This document shows, in pieces, positions 1-11,290 of a stretch of DNA of 64,000 nt. The DNA comes from Callipepla californica brunnescens. Lineage: Eukaryota > Chordata > Aves > Galliformes > Odontophoridae. The stretch spans positions 7,316,001-7,380,000 of the forward strand of contig JALIRH010000013.1 in assembly GCA_023055505.1 (NCBI GenBank), given 5' to 3'. The translations under genes and the position numbers were made by a program. The notes below the pieces were generated by a model that saw only the letters and a program-made list of their open reading frames with translations, ran no database searches and was not told the DNA's origin. Each line of letters begins with the position of its first letter. Position 1 is the stretch's first letter.

Positions 1-3000
1 TGGCAACATCATGTTTTGCTCTCAGTGAGGCCTGGTGAGGTCCCAGCGTCTGTGAGGGACTTCCATACCCCTTTGTTGGATGCTGTCTTGGAGTTCCTCT
101 GCATGTGGCATTTCATTTCAAAGGCAGAGTGGACTTTTTTATTTATTTTCCAAATCAACAGCAATAAAACCTGTTGTTAAACAGGTTGGCAGAGTATAGG
201 GCATTCTGTCATGAATCTTACAGATCTTCTGCTCATTTCAATTACAGTAATGCATTTTATTTCAAGAAGTACTACCTGAGTAAAATCTGAGGTAGAACTA
301 ATGCATCACCCCAGAGACAGCAGAAGGATGTTCTTCATTTGTCAGATCTCTTTGGTAGAGAATGAAAAAAAATTAATGATCCAGTGATGATGGTTAACAT
401 TTTAATCCTGCAGATTTCACTCAGGTGAGTGAAATTACCAACATTTACCTTTTGACAACCTTACTCTTTTATTAAAAAGAAATTTTAATAGATTGCTTTT
501 AATCAGCAATTGAGTATGATTTTATTGGGATTGTATTGTTCCAGAGTCATAGCGTGGAGCTGCAGGTGGCTGAGGAGTTATCAGTGGCTGGGTGGAACTA
601 AAATAAAGAGCTTTGAAAACTGCCTCTGTGTTGAGGGGGCAGATTTTCTGAGTTCAGTGAGCTATTTAAGAACAGCAAGTTTTGCCAAAACCTGTTTTTA
701 CAAATAGTGATTATTTAGGAGTGCCTTTAGAATGAGGAGAAATAAGGTATTTCAGCATTAGAAAACTTTCTGTGAGATAAAGTTTAACAATCCTGTCTTA
801 TCACACCCACTTCAGCAATTTTTGTGACTGGCCAAGTTCTGAGTTGGGGGAAGGGAACAGCTTTCCCCTTGGTCGTAAAATTCACAGAGCATTTCTTCTG
901 AAGACAATAAAGCTAGGAGAAGGCCTCTTTATTTGCTGTGAAAATCATCACCCTTTCCGGCAATATAACTCCTGAAGAAAAAAGGGAGAAGGAAGAGACG
1001 AGGCTGCATATCAAAGCAAAGAGAAGTGTTGAGAGGGTCTGCTGCCCCAATATGACAGATAGGCCTCAAAACCAAAGACAATGTAGCCCAGGAAAGGAGG
1101 AAAAAAAAACAAAACCAAACCAACACTGTCAGACCTCACAACTAGTTTACAAAGTAAAATAAATTAGCATGAGAACTGGTCCCTGGCCCCTTCCTTGCAC
1201 CTCCTCTCTGAACTGTCCAGGAATACCCTTCCTCTACCTAAACTGACATCATTCCTAAAATCCAGTGGCCAACTAATCTAGACAGATGTCCTTTACATAA
1301 TTATGTCAGATTACTTACAAGTGTCAGCATTTCAATTGTATAGCTTACTATTGTTTGAGAGGGAGTTGGTATCTGTACTTGATGGCTGAAAGGCAGTATA
1401 AGTCAGCTTCAAATGTGGAGCAGTTTTCTGGCCTAAAGATATGTTCTGTTCTGTTCATATTCACGTCTTTATGATGGCACAGTGTTAAGAGAGGGAGTAG
1501 TTAGCTTTCTGAGTTATTAATAAAGGACCACTGGATATCAGGGCCCAGAGGTGTGGATATTTATTTATTCATTTACTTATCTATTTTTGTGTGAGAGCTA
1601 TTTCTAAATATTCATGCAGTTTAAAATTTAGAAAAGGAAAGGTCCAAACTCACCCTAGGGAGTTTCACTGGTTTAACTGATTTTGTGGAACGAACGCGAT
1701 TTAAATGAATAAATGCCTTGAAGAGATTCACTGTGCTGCCCGTGAAGTTCTGTGAAGTTATGAGAGTACTGTCCTGCCACAAGTCTCAGTGAGCTGAATA
1801 GAAATATTGCCAAGTTACATGCATAGAGGTTTGTGATGCTGAAATTCTAGATTTGAATTTTCTGCTGGGTCTTGATCATTTTTTTTCTTATACATGCTCA
1901 GGTGACTTGTGAAAAGAACAGGGGAATATCACAGAACCAGAAACTTTCACTGGACCTAGAGATTTTCCCCTCTGTTCTGCTGATTTCTATTTAAAGTGCG
2001 ATGATTTTCCAGTTTGAGTACGTTCTGTAATAACGCTCACTGGCCAACTTCTGTCCTTGGTTAGTGTAAACTATTCACCTTCATAGTATACAAGGTAACT
2101 GAATTCAAAGCAGAATCATTTTTGTCACCTTCAAATGACAACTGGACAGGCTGCCCTGTGGGGTTTTGTTTGGCACAAGGACACAAGCTGTAGGAAGTGT
2201 AGGCAGTTTTCTATGTGGCAGGGCCAGGAAAAGTCCCATTGCCAGCAACTGTGTAAAACTAAAGAGCAAGTGATTACCTGGATTTTTTTTCCAAGTGTAT
2301 GTTCTTTAGGCATTCAGAATTTCGCAAGAATCACTCTTAAAGAGTTTTGCTTCTCACATCTGAGAGGATATACATTCTTCCTTCTTCTAGATACTCTACA
2401 TTTACAGAGCATTTGGTAACAATACTGTCAGCACCTGTCATCACCCTCAGAGAAATTGTCAGGGTAAATTTTTATTGAACAACTACCGTGTTTCCTGTAC
2501 TTGACACACAGGAAAAGTCTCTGCTTACTGTTTATTTCCATCTGTTTCTGTGCTTGCTCCCTCCTTTTTTATTAATGAGACAGGTGCAGATCTTAAGATA
2601 TATTTTCATCTAATTCTCATTGCTGCTGATACTACCTGCTAGCTTACCTCTTCATTTTGTGCACAGGTTTACACAGATCTACTGTTTTCTCACAAAAACT
2701 AAAAGTAAAGGCTGCTTCTATGCAAGGAATTGCATACCTCCATAAAAATACAGAAATCAGTAAAAGGAGATTTGTAATGTTATCAATGATGGGATCATGC
2801 TTTTCATCAAAGAATTTGCCTGTAATTATGCTTTGTGTGCACAGAATTGCCATCTCTAGTTGTCATGGTTCTGGCCTCTATTGCTATTGCTAGTGGATGT
2901 GGCTTTCTTTTCCCTTTCAGTTTGGTCTTTTAGCAACTGAGACAGATAGGCACAGCGTAAGGGTTTGGGAAGGGTCTTTTTCCACTAGTGTTCTTGGATG

Positions 3001-5217
3001 GAAATACTCAGACAGTCCTTTATTCGGGTGGTCTGAGTCTGAACACATTTGCTTTCTCCTGTAGCCTGAATACCCTCAGGGAAGCAGCAACCAGGCATTA
3101 TATCCTACATGGAGGAAGTCCTACTCCCTCCAGTTCCAAAACTGCAGAAGGAGAAACTCATACATCCTTCAAATAGAGAGGAAGGGTGGATGAAAGCCTG
3201 ATGAGATCTTTTATGTGGGAAATGCATTCCAGTACTAATACCAGCATGACAGTCTCGCATTAGATACTGAGATCTTTCAGTAGTTTTTAAGTAGCACATT
3301 CTCATGAACTTTGCTTAATGCCAGGTGAAGACCTGGTTTGGCATTTGATATTTTTTAAGTTACACATGATAAATTTAACTTCTTTTGTTCCAGGTGAATT
3401 GTATAAGCAACAATACAAGAATATGTGTAGGGCATCAGGCAGTGGGAGAAATTTCAATCAGGTGTTTTTCTTCTCTTTCAGGTCGTGAATCCATGAAGCC
3501 CCAACAAGAGAAGATAACCATGAAACCTCTGCAGGTGGAAATGCCGTTGATTCGAGGTCTCATTTCTGTTGCTGTTACAAGTCAGACTGCTGCCAACTGG
3601 TGTATATAAGTAAGTAAATAAATCTATGGAAGGAGTCTCTTCTGATTCTAAAGGGATACAATTAGAGGAGTATTTCTTGCAGACTTTCAAGAACATCTTG
3701 CAAAAATTACTTGCCCTAATAATCCTCATTTCTATAGTGAAATCACATTATTGATAAGCATTATTTTGCAGGTCCACAAGAGCAAGAGGCAGGTAGGTAA
3801 AGAAGAGTGAAATAGTTGTGGTTTTTGAGCGAGTATGATCTGTAAGTCATACTGCCCGTGAGAATTTTCACTGTGTTCATAAGGGCCTTGCAGAAGTAAG
3901 CAAAGTCTTTGTAAGACTGGCCCTCTTCTGTCTTGTCTTGGTCAGCATTTAGAGAAGAACAGCTATGAGAAATAGATTTTAAACTAAAAAAAATCCCACA
4001 GCAGCTTGTCTTTTGTATTTGCTGAAATTCTTGTTCACTCAATGAAAGAACATACTCTGTCCAAGTGTCATCCATGGACTCTCTGAGCTATAGCTGCATT
4101 GACCAGGAGTAGGTATGACTCTGTGTGTCTATGTAAATTAGGTGCACTATTTCAGCAAAGACAATTTTTCTGTTTAGTTGCTTTTGTTTATGTAGAATAC
4201 ATGTTTAAATAATTGCTTTCCCTTCAGAGTTTGATTCAATACTGGCTTTGAAAACCACCATTTACAGATGTGTGGGAACCAACCTGGGAAGTGATTAAGG
4301 TCTGGAAAGAAGGGAACCTCTCTGAGTTGTGAGCATCTCTGGGGGAGGTACTGAGCATCCTTAACTCCTAATGGTGTCGATGTATGTCAGAGCTGCTCAG
4401 AGCCTCAGAGGGTCACAAAAATTGAAGATTGTCCCTGTACTTTTCAGGCAGTGCCCCTCTACTTCTCCTTCCCTTCCTTGTTTCATAATTTTTTTTATGT
4501 TGATCCAAGGAACAGAGATGTTTTGGGAGTGCTTAATAGTTGTATGTATTTTTTGCGTTAATTCCCACAACTGAATTGAAACTTTTCCTCAGACTTACTA
4601 TTTTTACTTGTTAAACATGTCTGAAGAATTTTATTTTGATCTTCCACTCCTGTGCATCAGAGATTGACCTTAGCTTATTGTGTTACCATAGATGTTTATA
4701 TTCCTGCAGATTTGGAGTTACTGCTATGAAGAGTGGCAAGTCTTTCCTTGTTCATTCCCTGTTCTTAAAGCAATTGATCCTGCAGATATTTCATTTTTCT
4801 GTTCTTAGATTTATGGAGGTTCGATCCAATACAAAGCTATTTCCAACCCCAGTACTACTTATATTTTACTTGAACTTTTCATGTCCACTCTGAAAATTAA
4901 GGAAAATAAGCAAGGCATAGGTGGCAGAGAAGTTTGATGCTTTCACTGTGATTTCTTTCTGCAGACATACTTCTCTAAATCTATTTGACTCCTTCTAAAA
5001 GCAGTTATATGATGTAACTTCTTAAAAACGTATCCCAAATGAAAGTACTTTACTGTGAAAGGATGTTGTTTTTTATGTGACTCAGCTATGGAGATCAAGG
5101 AAGAAATATAAGGAATTATCAGCTGATCAGAAACAGCATCCAAAGATTGAACCAGGATTTCACTGCTAGCAAGAGTCTTGTTCAAATCTTCTTGCTGTTA
5201 AAACACATAGTTTTATG

Positions 5218-5269
5218 TTTGTCAGATTATGTTTTAACATAATGTTATGTTAAAACATAATCTGACAAA
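5218..5269. repeat. 52-bp near-perfect palindrome (25-bp arms, 2-nt centre)
   Basis: Bases 5218-5242 are the exact reverse complement of 5245-5269, with only TG at 5243-5244 between the arms. The arms begin TTTGTCAGATTATG and are AT-rich. The palindrome lies in CDX4 intron 1, about 90 bp downstream of the exon 1 splice donor, and touches an (AAC)n microsatellite. It would fold as a long hairpin in RNA or a cruciform in DNA. It could be a tiny inverted-repeat transposon remnant or a replication-generated inverted duplication. Confidence 0.95.
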
Positions 5270-5297
5270 AAACAACAACAACAACAACAACAACAAA
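5266..5297. repeat. (AAC)n microsatellite
   Basis: This is a run of about eight to nine AAC units directly after the palindrome, slightly interrupted at its right end (acaaaacaac). On the CDX4 transcript strand it reads (GTT)n. Confidence 0.9.
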
Positions 5298-5357
5298 ACA
5301 ACAGAAACCAAAACCATCCACCCAAAAAGGGAAATCTCGGCCTCACTGCCCTCATAC

Positions 5358-5796
5358 CTGTAGAAGTGGATTGCACCGTTTTCCTCATCCATTCGTAAGA
5401 GCTGTGCCTTTGGCTGCTGGGGGAGACCTGCTGTGCGCTAACGGTACCTGCAGGAGGTAACCCCGCGGGTGCGGCGGGATGGAGGGAGCTGTACTCAGCT
5501 GGACTGTAGGAGCCGTGCCCAGGAGATGAGCCGCTGAGCTGTGCGGCGGCAGCCGTGCCGGAGGGCCCTGGGCACGGCCCGTAAGCGTTCCAGTCCTCCC
5601 TCTGGGGGCCGTAGTGGGGTCCCCAGGCTCCCGCGGGCTGTCCGTGGCTGTCTGGAGCTGGCACGTGGTGATACCCCATGTAGTCTGAGTAGGGGGGAGC
5701 AGGCACGAAGTTCTGCACTGGCAGGTTGTTGTTGCTGCACCTTGCAGGTCCTGGATACATGCTGGTCTCTTTATCCAAAAGGTAACTCACATACAT
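5358..5796 (-). CDS. CDX4: CDX4 exon 1: caudal-type homeobox transcription factor, N-terminal part
   Basis: Caudal-family homeodomain factors pattern the posterior embryo by activating HOX genes in the nucleus. CDX4 also acts with WNT and BMP signalling in early blood formation. The exon encodes 146 complete codons. It begins MYVSYLLDKE, the hallmark caudal start, followed by SMYPGP at about 12-17, YSDYMGYHHVP at 36-46, REDWNAYGP at 66-74, an Ala/Gly/Ser/Pro-rich middle, and the PBX-binding hexapeptide region YEWMRKTVQ at 134-142. The frame ends at ACA G|gtatga, phase 1, exactly where CDX genes splice before the homeodomain (G|KTRT). I favour CDX4 over CDX1 and CDX2 because of the YMGY segment, the WMRKTVQ wording typical of CDX4, and the KDR-like neighbour. 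An upstream in-frame GTG codon at 5805 is not the start; the ATG at 5794-5796 matches all CDX proteins. The homeodomain exons are outside the window, so the gene is partial here. Caudal family is certain; the CDX4 assignment is strong but rests on recall and synteny. Confidence 0.92.
5430..5720. promoter_or_regulatory. CDX4: CpG-rich island over CDX4 exon 1
   Basis: GC content and CpG frequency rise sharply compared with the AT-rich flanks, with repeated gcg, ccg and cgg triplets around 5460-5650. It lies inside the coding part of exon 1 rather than upstream. Such islands often mark promoters of developmental homeobox genes and are targets of Polycomb. The limits are estimated by eye. Confidence 0.6.
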
Positions 5797-6060
5797 GATG
5801 CTCACAGCCTGGCTTTGTCTTGCTGGGACATCCTGCTCCTCACAGTATTTGTTTGATCTCTTCCCCTCCTCTTTCTTTCTCTCTCTTTTCTAGTCCTGAC
5901 TGGCTCTATAAATGACTCATGCTAGCCCTCATGTCCCTTTACTACACATGATTAACAATGGCTTTACCAGGTGCTGGTGGTAACAGTTTACTAAGGTCCT
6001 GCCTGATGTCACAGATAACTGCCTGCCCCAAAATTGCATTTGCATTCAAATGAAGGGCTG
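5797..6060 (-). promoter_or_regulatory. CDX4: CDX4 5' UTR and candidate proximal promoter
   Basis: Read on the minus strand, this is the sequence immediately upstream of the CDX4 ATG. It contains a forkhead-type TATTTGTTT match at about 5847-5855 with an adjacent TTTGATC, which is near a TCF/LEF site. An AP-1 consensus TGACTCA lies at 5913-5919. An ATTTATA element at 5907-5913 (minus strand) can serve as a CDX/HOX site or a weak TATA box. A POU octamer ATTTGCAT at 6038-6045 is embedded in a 14-bp palindromic-type POU element. A long purine-rich stretch on the transcript strand (5862-5890) would fall in or near the 5' UTR. The transcription start was not determined. The motifs are seen directly; their use is inferred. 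Confidence 0.5.
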
Positions 6061-7596
6061 ACCATGCAGGCAACCCCACCTTGCTGCTAGTTCTGGTGCT
6101 TCCTTTCTCACAGATCCTTTATGTATTACCGTCCTGGTTCTGTATTTTTTGAATCTAGTTTGAAATCCCATGCTTTTCAAGTAGGATTGCATACATAGTT
6201 AACCAATAACTATTAGAACAGTAAAAGTAGTACTTTATTTGAGTAGCACGTGTTAAAAACTAGCTTCATGCATTAGGTCTTAGTTAGGTAAAGCCTTCAA
6301 TCTGCTAGCCTGCTAGTTTTTTGTTAGATGTGCTATAATATTTTTAACTGACAACAAAGGTCTAATTCAGCCTTTCTAGGTCTTCCACACTTTCTCACAT
6401 GAGCACTCCCCTTCCCTTCAGTTCTGACTCTATGTGGGAGAGCACTTGCAAGCTAGGGCATTCCTACAGCTTTTAACATTACAAAGGGCATACAAGAAGT
6501 CTCATAGTCATTTTGAGCATTTGTTCATACCAATAGTCTTGTTGATGTTAGTAAGCCTATTCATGAGCTGGCTGCTCGCCACAGTGATTGAAGTTTATTC
6601 TAGCTTAGAATGTTAACAGAAAGAAAATCTGTTATTGAGAGAATGCAGAATTTGTCGCTTTCTCCATGCTTGTGTTCTGTTTGTGATATTGAAATGAGCA
6701 GTAGTTGTCCCTAAAGGTTTTTCTGTTCTCATTGCAGTGTTTGTTCATGGTAAGTAGCACCTTTTCTTGGAAATCTGGGAACAAATACTAGGTTTATGTC
6801 TCACAAAAAAAGTAAACAAACAAACAACTTTCCTAATTTTTTAGTAGCAACTCAATGTTAGTAAGTAACAAATTCCTAAGGGATTCTCTATAACCAGGAG
6901 TGAGGGGAGGGAGTGTTGATTTTTTTTCTTAATGAGATAGATACTTGAACATTTTCTCTTAATGAGAATTTTCTGTTTTCATTCCTGTTTCTTTAATGAT
7001 GTGGTACTTAATTGCACCTTTATTAACAAACCAATTTGTTAAAGATTTTTTCTTAAATAGGTGCAAAGTATAATGAGTTTTTTCTTTGTTCAGAGGTGTA
7101 TTTTTTCTTTGAGTGCTTTTTGCACTTTAGCACCTTTTAAGCTTACAGGTTCCTCCTGGTTCTCAGGAGGGAAGGGTCACTTTGCACACCTGACAATGCT
7201 GTTTGTTTCTTTGTGTGAGAGAATGGTTTCCTCAGGCTGTATTCGCAAGATAATGAGCTGCGGTTGTTGAAGTATTTTTTATCTGTTAATATAATTGTTT
7301 CTATTCTCACTTTATTTAACATTTTCCCACCGTGTATCTCAATAAAACATGTATTCATATACATATTGCTTCCTGTGAGCCTTTGGAGGACGGTGGCATA
7401 GTTGTTGACAGGTATCTTAAAACCATAAGGCATGGGAGGTTGGCAGAGGCTGTCTTTGGTGTTGGTGTATGTGAGCTTGTTCAGCTGCAGTTTATACACG
7501 TGTTAGCTGTCACTCAGCATGACCAAGTCTAATCAGCTCACCACACCTAGGGAGGAGGGCACTGATCATTGCTGAGCAGCTTAATTCTCCTGTATC

Positions 7597-7626
7597 ATAA
7601 AATAAATAAATAAATAAATAAATAAA
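7597..7626. repeat. (AAAT)n microsatellite
   Basis: About seven tandem AAAT/AATA units form an uninterrupted run. Confidence 0.9.
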
Positions 7627-8983
7627 GCTATTACTCCAAATACATTTGAGGAGTGCAGACAACCTGTGACTGTGGCTGTCCAATCCAGTGTGATTTTAAA
7701 TGTGCAGCGTGATCTTTATATACCTCTTTCTTTTTAAACTAGAATGTTTAATTCCTCAATCATTTAGTAGCACTTAAGGTAAATGATCAGTGCAGTTCAG
7801 ACTGTGTTGAAATGGTTGCAAAGACAGATTATTTAACTTTCTATTGGGACCTGATTTAAAGTTCTTTTCCTTCCAGTCTGTTGAAGGTGCATCCTTTGAA
7901 GTGTTTCTGTGCCTCCTGTACCCTTCCTGAGTGCAGATAATAAATGAACTACATGAAGGCGCAGCATTTTGTCATTGGCCCTAGCTCTGGTTGTATCCCT
8001 TCAGCTGTCTGGAAGATGTTCTGATTGCACCCATTGACAAAACTTTGCCTGCACACCTTAGCTACCTTGTGTACCATCAGCTGGAGGCACTGCACAGGGG
8101 CTGGGTCTTGCTTCATAGCTTAAACCTTGATGGACCCTTCTTCAGTGTTTAGGAATGTTGGATACAATAGTCTACAGCCCTGCAGACATTCTCTGTTGTG
8201 CTGCAACGCTGTTAAATGAGGGTTTGATTCCTTTGTTTTCATAATGGGATAACGTGGTTCACGAAACAAGAATAAGTAAAATAGTATCTACTCATGTTTA
8301 TTGGAAAAAAACAGCAATGATGACAGAAGTACCTTTTGAGGCTTTAAATTGGTACGTATATCCTAACATGGGACAGAGCCTTTTCTGTGTTCCATACTGC
8401 TTCAAGGAAGTACTTTACAATTTATGATTGTCAAGCTAGCAGTGTTTCACTCCTCTGGCCACATGCTGTGAACAGTAAGCAGGAAGCTATTTCTTTCAGA
8501 ACCTTAGTACCTCAAGTTAGTCTTATTTCAGAAAGCTGTATTTTGCTTTGCTAGTTCAACATTTGTTCATTTGAATCTAACCTGAACTACATCTTTTGAT
8601 GTGGATTTTTTGTTTAACTTCTGAAATAGATAAATAATAATGCTGATGCAATTCCTTTAGAAGTAATCGAAAATTTGTGGTAGCATTTCTGAAACTTACA
8701 CAGGGATAACTCTCTCTTCCTTGTTTTTTATATTATATATATTATTATATTTTCCTATATCTGTATTTTGAAGGGTATTAACATTTTGTACCCTTCTCAG
8801 CTTAGTTTGACCGTAAGGTAGCAAAGAAAGAAGGTAGATTCCGATCTGAATATCTGATCTGAGGGAAAGCTAACTTGCATGCTGTGGAGAAGGGTCCACC
8901 AGAGCATTAGAAATGGCATTCCTTTGTCTTTGGTATTTAGAAGTAAGTATTATAAAGCAGATGATGGGGCTGAGTTACAAAAG

Positions 8984-9022
8984 TGAAACAAACAAACAAA
9001 CAAAAACAACAAAAAAAACCCA
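8984..9022. repeat. (AAAC)n / A-rich simple repeat
   Basis: Four AAAC units run into an irregular A- and C-rich tract. Confidence 0.85.
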
Positions 9023-9279
9023 CCAAACCTTTATCCTATGGCTTCATTGAGTTACATTTTCAATTTCTGAATTTGAACAGTTTGTATAGTATGAGCTGGA
9101 AGTAGCAGCTACTACAGATAACGCTTAGGAAAACGTCTCTTAATGTTACTGCATCCAGTACTGCTGCTGTGCTGCTTCTAGTCAGAAAGTAAACAGGAGC
9201 GTGGGATTGCCTCAGTCCATTTTGATTGTTTCTGTTCTGCCACGTGAGTGGGTTTCCAGGGATTTCTGTTATCTTTCAT

Positions 9280-9317
9280 AATGTCACAGATCTTCTAAAA
9301 TGTCATAGATCTTCTAA
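9280..9317. repeat. Two-copy 19-bp tandem repeat
   Basis: The unit AATGTCACAGATCTTCTAA is followed at once by a second copy with one change (C to T at base 8). This small tandem duplication has no evident function. Confidence 0.9.
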
Positions 9318-9585
9318 GTTTTCTGTACCAATCTGTTTCTAATTGCAGCCGTGCCACTTTTGTAGAATGTAGGCACTCTCCGACGCATCCATTTTCTTAT
9401 CTGGAAAGCTAGAGAACTCAAGTAGCTCCTTTGTAGCTCCTTCTAGTTTTTCTGAGTTTTCTGTCTGTCTTTATGTCTTTCTTTCCCCACCAAGAGTAGC
9501 AGCATTCGTTTTTGGAAGTATGCATTGTCTGAAAATATGAATCTCCCGGTTGGAACGCAGGCTCTTTACTTCTTGTGAAGCAATG

Positions 9586-9604
9586 GGGACATCTAGTGGC
9601 CGGT
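9586..9604 (-). promoter_or_regulatory. Candidate CTCF binding motif, leftward orientation
   Basis: On the minus strand the sequence reads CGGCCACTAGATGTCCCCA. It fits the CTCF core CCASYAGRKGGCR with one important mismatch (T for the second G of GGC). Orientation points toward CDX4. Binding is inferred only. Confidence 0.35.
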
Positions 9605-9905
9605 TGGCTCAATGGCAAGGAAAGAGTCGCATTAAAATTGTCAGTGCTCGCCATTATTCAAAATTCAGGGCCTGCTCTGTACAGAATAAATATGTATATA
9701 TTTATTTATAAATGCATGTAAATATTTATAGATAAAGATATAAATAAATATGAGTAATACCACTCTTGTATCATAGTGGTTTTGTGTATTAGCTCCTTGC
9801 CGAAGGAGCTGTGCCCAGATGCAGGAAGCAGCACAGCTAGTGAAGAGTTCTGCCTTGGGATGTGGGATACGTTGCAGGAATTGTTTGTCATGAGTTATAA
9901 TTAAT

Positions 9906-9987
9906 CCTTTTTTTTTTCCTTCTCCTTCTCCTTTTTTTTTTTTTTTTTTTTACCCTGTGTGTTTTCCACCTCCCTTTTTTCCTCCCA
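9906..9987. repeat. Long pyrimidine tract with poly-T blocks
   Basis: Poly-T at 9908-9917, CCTTCTCC repeats, and a second poly-T at 9933-9951 are followed by more T/C-rich DNA. The asymmetry could favour triplex (H-DNA) formation. It may also be the tail of an old retroposed element, but no body was recognised. Confidence 0.8.
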
Positions 9988-11085
9988 AAATAATGCTGCT
10001 GTGGAATATGGCAGGCATGTTGATGCTAGCTTGTATAAATGTTTTTCTGTTTAACAGAGTACTCAAAAGTCTGAAATATGTTGAGATACAGAGTTGGATA
10101 TATGACTCAGAGGGATGAGGATATAGGGCTGGTTTCTCTTAGGCTGTAATATGTGTTACATTACTCTGTAATGTAATATAGTATCTAGTCAGATGCTGGT
10201 ATTTCACACCCACTTTACAGTAGCAGAAATATCGTATGAAGTGATGGGAGTGAAGAATGAAGAGCAGGGCTGTAGTATTTTAATCTTGTGTTCTTTACAG
10301 AGTAGTTGTGTTTCTGATGTATTTTCTGTGTTAGCAGATATGGTACTGATAAAAGAATGATACCAACTTCCAGAATGCACTACTTAGCTGTCTGTTGAGT
10401 GAAGAGAGAACTGATGTACCTAATAGATAGCATGATGTCACGGAAGGAGGGTAGAATGAAGGCGATTCTCAGTGTCACTAGTTTGTCCTGCTACCTTAGG
10501 CTACCTGGGTAGTCTGTGTTCCATATTGATCCATAAAGATAACACTCATGACCTCCTGCTGTGTATGTAGGCATATACATATGTAATTTAATAAATGCTA
10601 CAAAAAAGATCCTGTACAGGGGATACATAGTACAAATTCCTTCTTTCACTTTTGAAATGAATTAGCTAATAAATGTTGACTGCAGTAGCCTTAGTATTGC
10701 TGAAATTAGAGCTCATAAGAGCACTGAAAATGATGTTAGTTCTGAAAAGAAAATAACTTTTTCTGTTATTTTCAAATGCAGCTCTGTGCTTTGAATTTTT
10801 AGCACCTTGCAATATGTGCTGGAACTCCTTGGACTGTGAATCATACTACTGACTAGCTGCATTTGAAGAGATGATATTCTGGAAACTTGACTTGGTAAGT
10901 CAATACTGAATGTAGGAAGAAACCCAAGGGGTCTGCTCAGTAAACCTTCTAAAACAAAATACAAACAGATCTAAGGCCTTTGTTTACTTCTGTTTACTTC
11001 TTTGTTCTGCTTGCACACTGCTGTTGTTTAGCAGACCTTAACATATCATTTGGCTTTTCATAGTGTAGCAGAATTGCTCGGTCAT

Positions 11086-11290
11086 GGCTTGAGGCAGTGA
11101 TGGAGCACCTGGTGGGAAGGCAGAGCCAACCCAGGGGAGCTCAGGTGCATGCAGTGCACTGAGTGACCAGAAGGGCTGGAGCCAGGATCCACCTCTTCCC
11201 TGAGCTCATTTAGGGGTTGGCAGTGGAGACAAGGCTATCTTGCTTGAGATCCTTGTCTACTTGAGGCCTTCCAAAAGTAAGCAGCTTCTT
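11086..11290. repeat. GC-richer block, possibly an old dispersed repeat
   Basis: The base composition differs from its AT-rich surroundings and the block ends in a T-rich run at 11290-11300. It has no open frame of interest. The appearance is that of a decayed interspersed repeat, but I could not identify the family from the sequence. Confidence 0.25.

Larger units (their letters stand above)
1..5357 (-). other. CDX4: CDX4 intron 1 (partial, runs off left edge)
   Basis: This stretch follows the CDX4 exon 1 splice donor (gtatga, reading leftward from 5357). I searched the minus strand for the homeodomain exons (KTRTKEKYRV, RYITIRRK, WFQNRRAK-type codons) and found none, so the intron is at least 5.3 kb and the homeobox lies beyond position 1. 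The sequence is AT-rich with only short chance open frames on both strands. It contains a 52-bp palindrome and an (AAC)n run close to exon 1, and a plus-strand exon-like block at 3481-3609 described under findings. No RNA gene or recognisable transposon was seen in the rest. Confidence 0.8.
6061..9279. other. Intergenic DNA upstream of CDX4, no gene recognised
   Basis: This stretch is AT-rich single-copy-looking DNA with stop codons in all frames at short spacing. The open frames present (up to 118 codons at 7143-7499) have no family resemblance and low-complexity composition. It contains an (AAAT)n run near 7597-7626 and an AAAC-rich tract near 8984-9022. Distal CDX4 enhancers could lie here, but nothing in the sequence proves it. 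Confidence 0.6.

Noticed and set aside
3761..4075. 104-codon minus-strand frame in CDX4 intron 1, considered as CDX4 exon 2
   Set aside because: It does not encode any part of a homeodomain and has no suitable acceptor and phase.
5495..5798. Overlapping frames on both strands within CDX4 exon 1
   Set aside because: They are shadows of the GC-rich coding exon without family features.
5245..5805. 186-codon minus-strand open frame taken as one protein, starting at 5805 and running past exon 1
   Set aside because: The first codon is GTG; the caudal-family start is the ATG at 5794-5796. After 5358 the frame passes a good splice donor and reads through (AAC)n as poly-Cys, which is intron.
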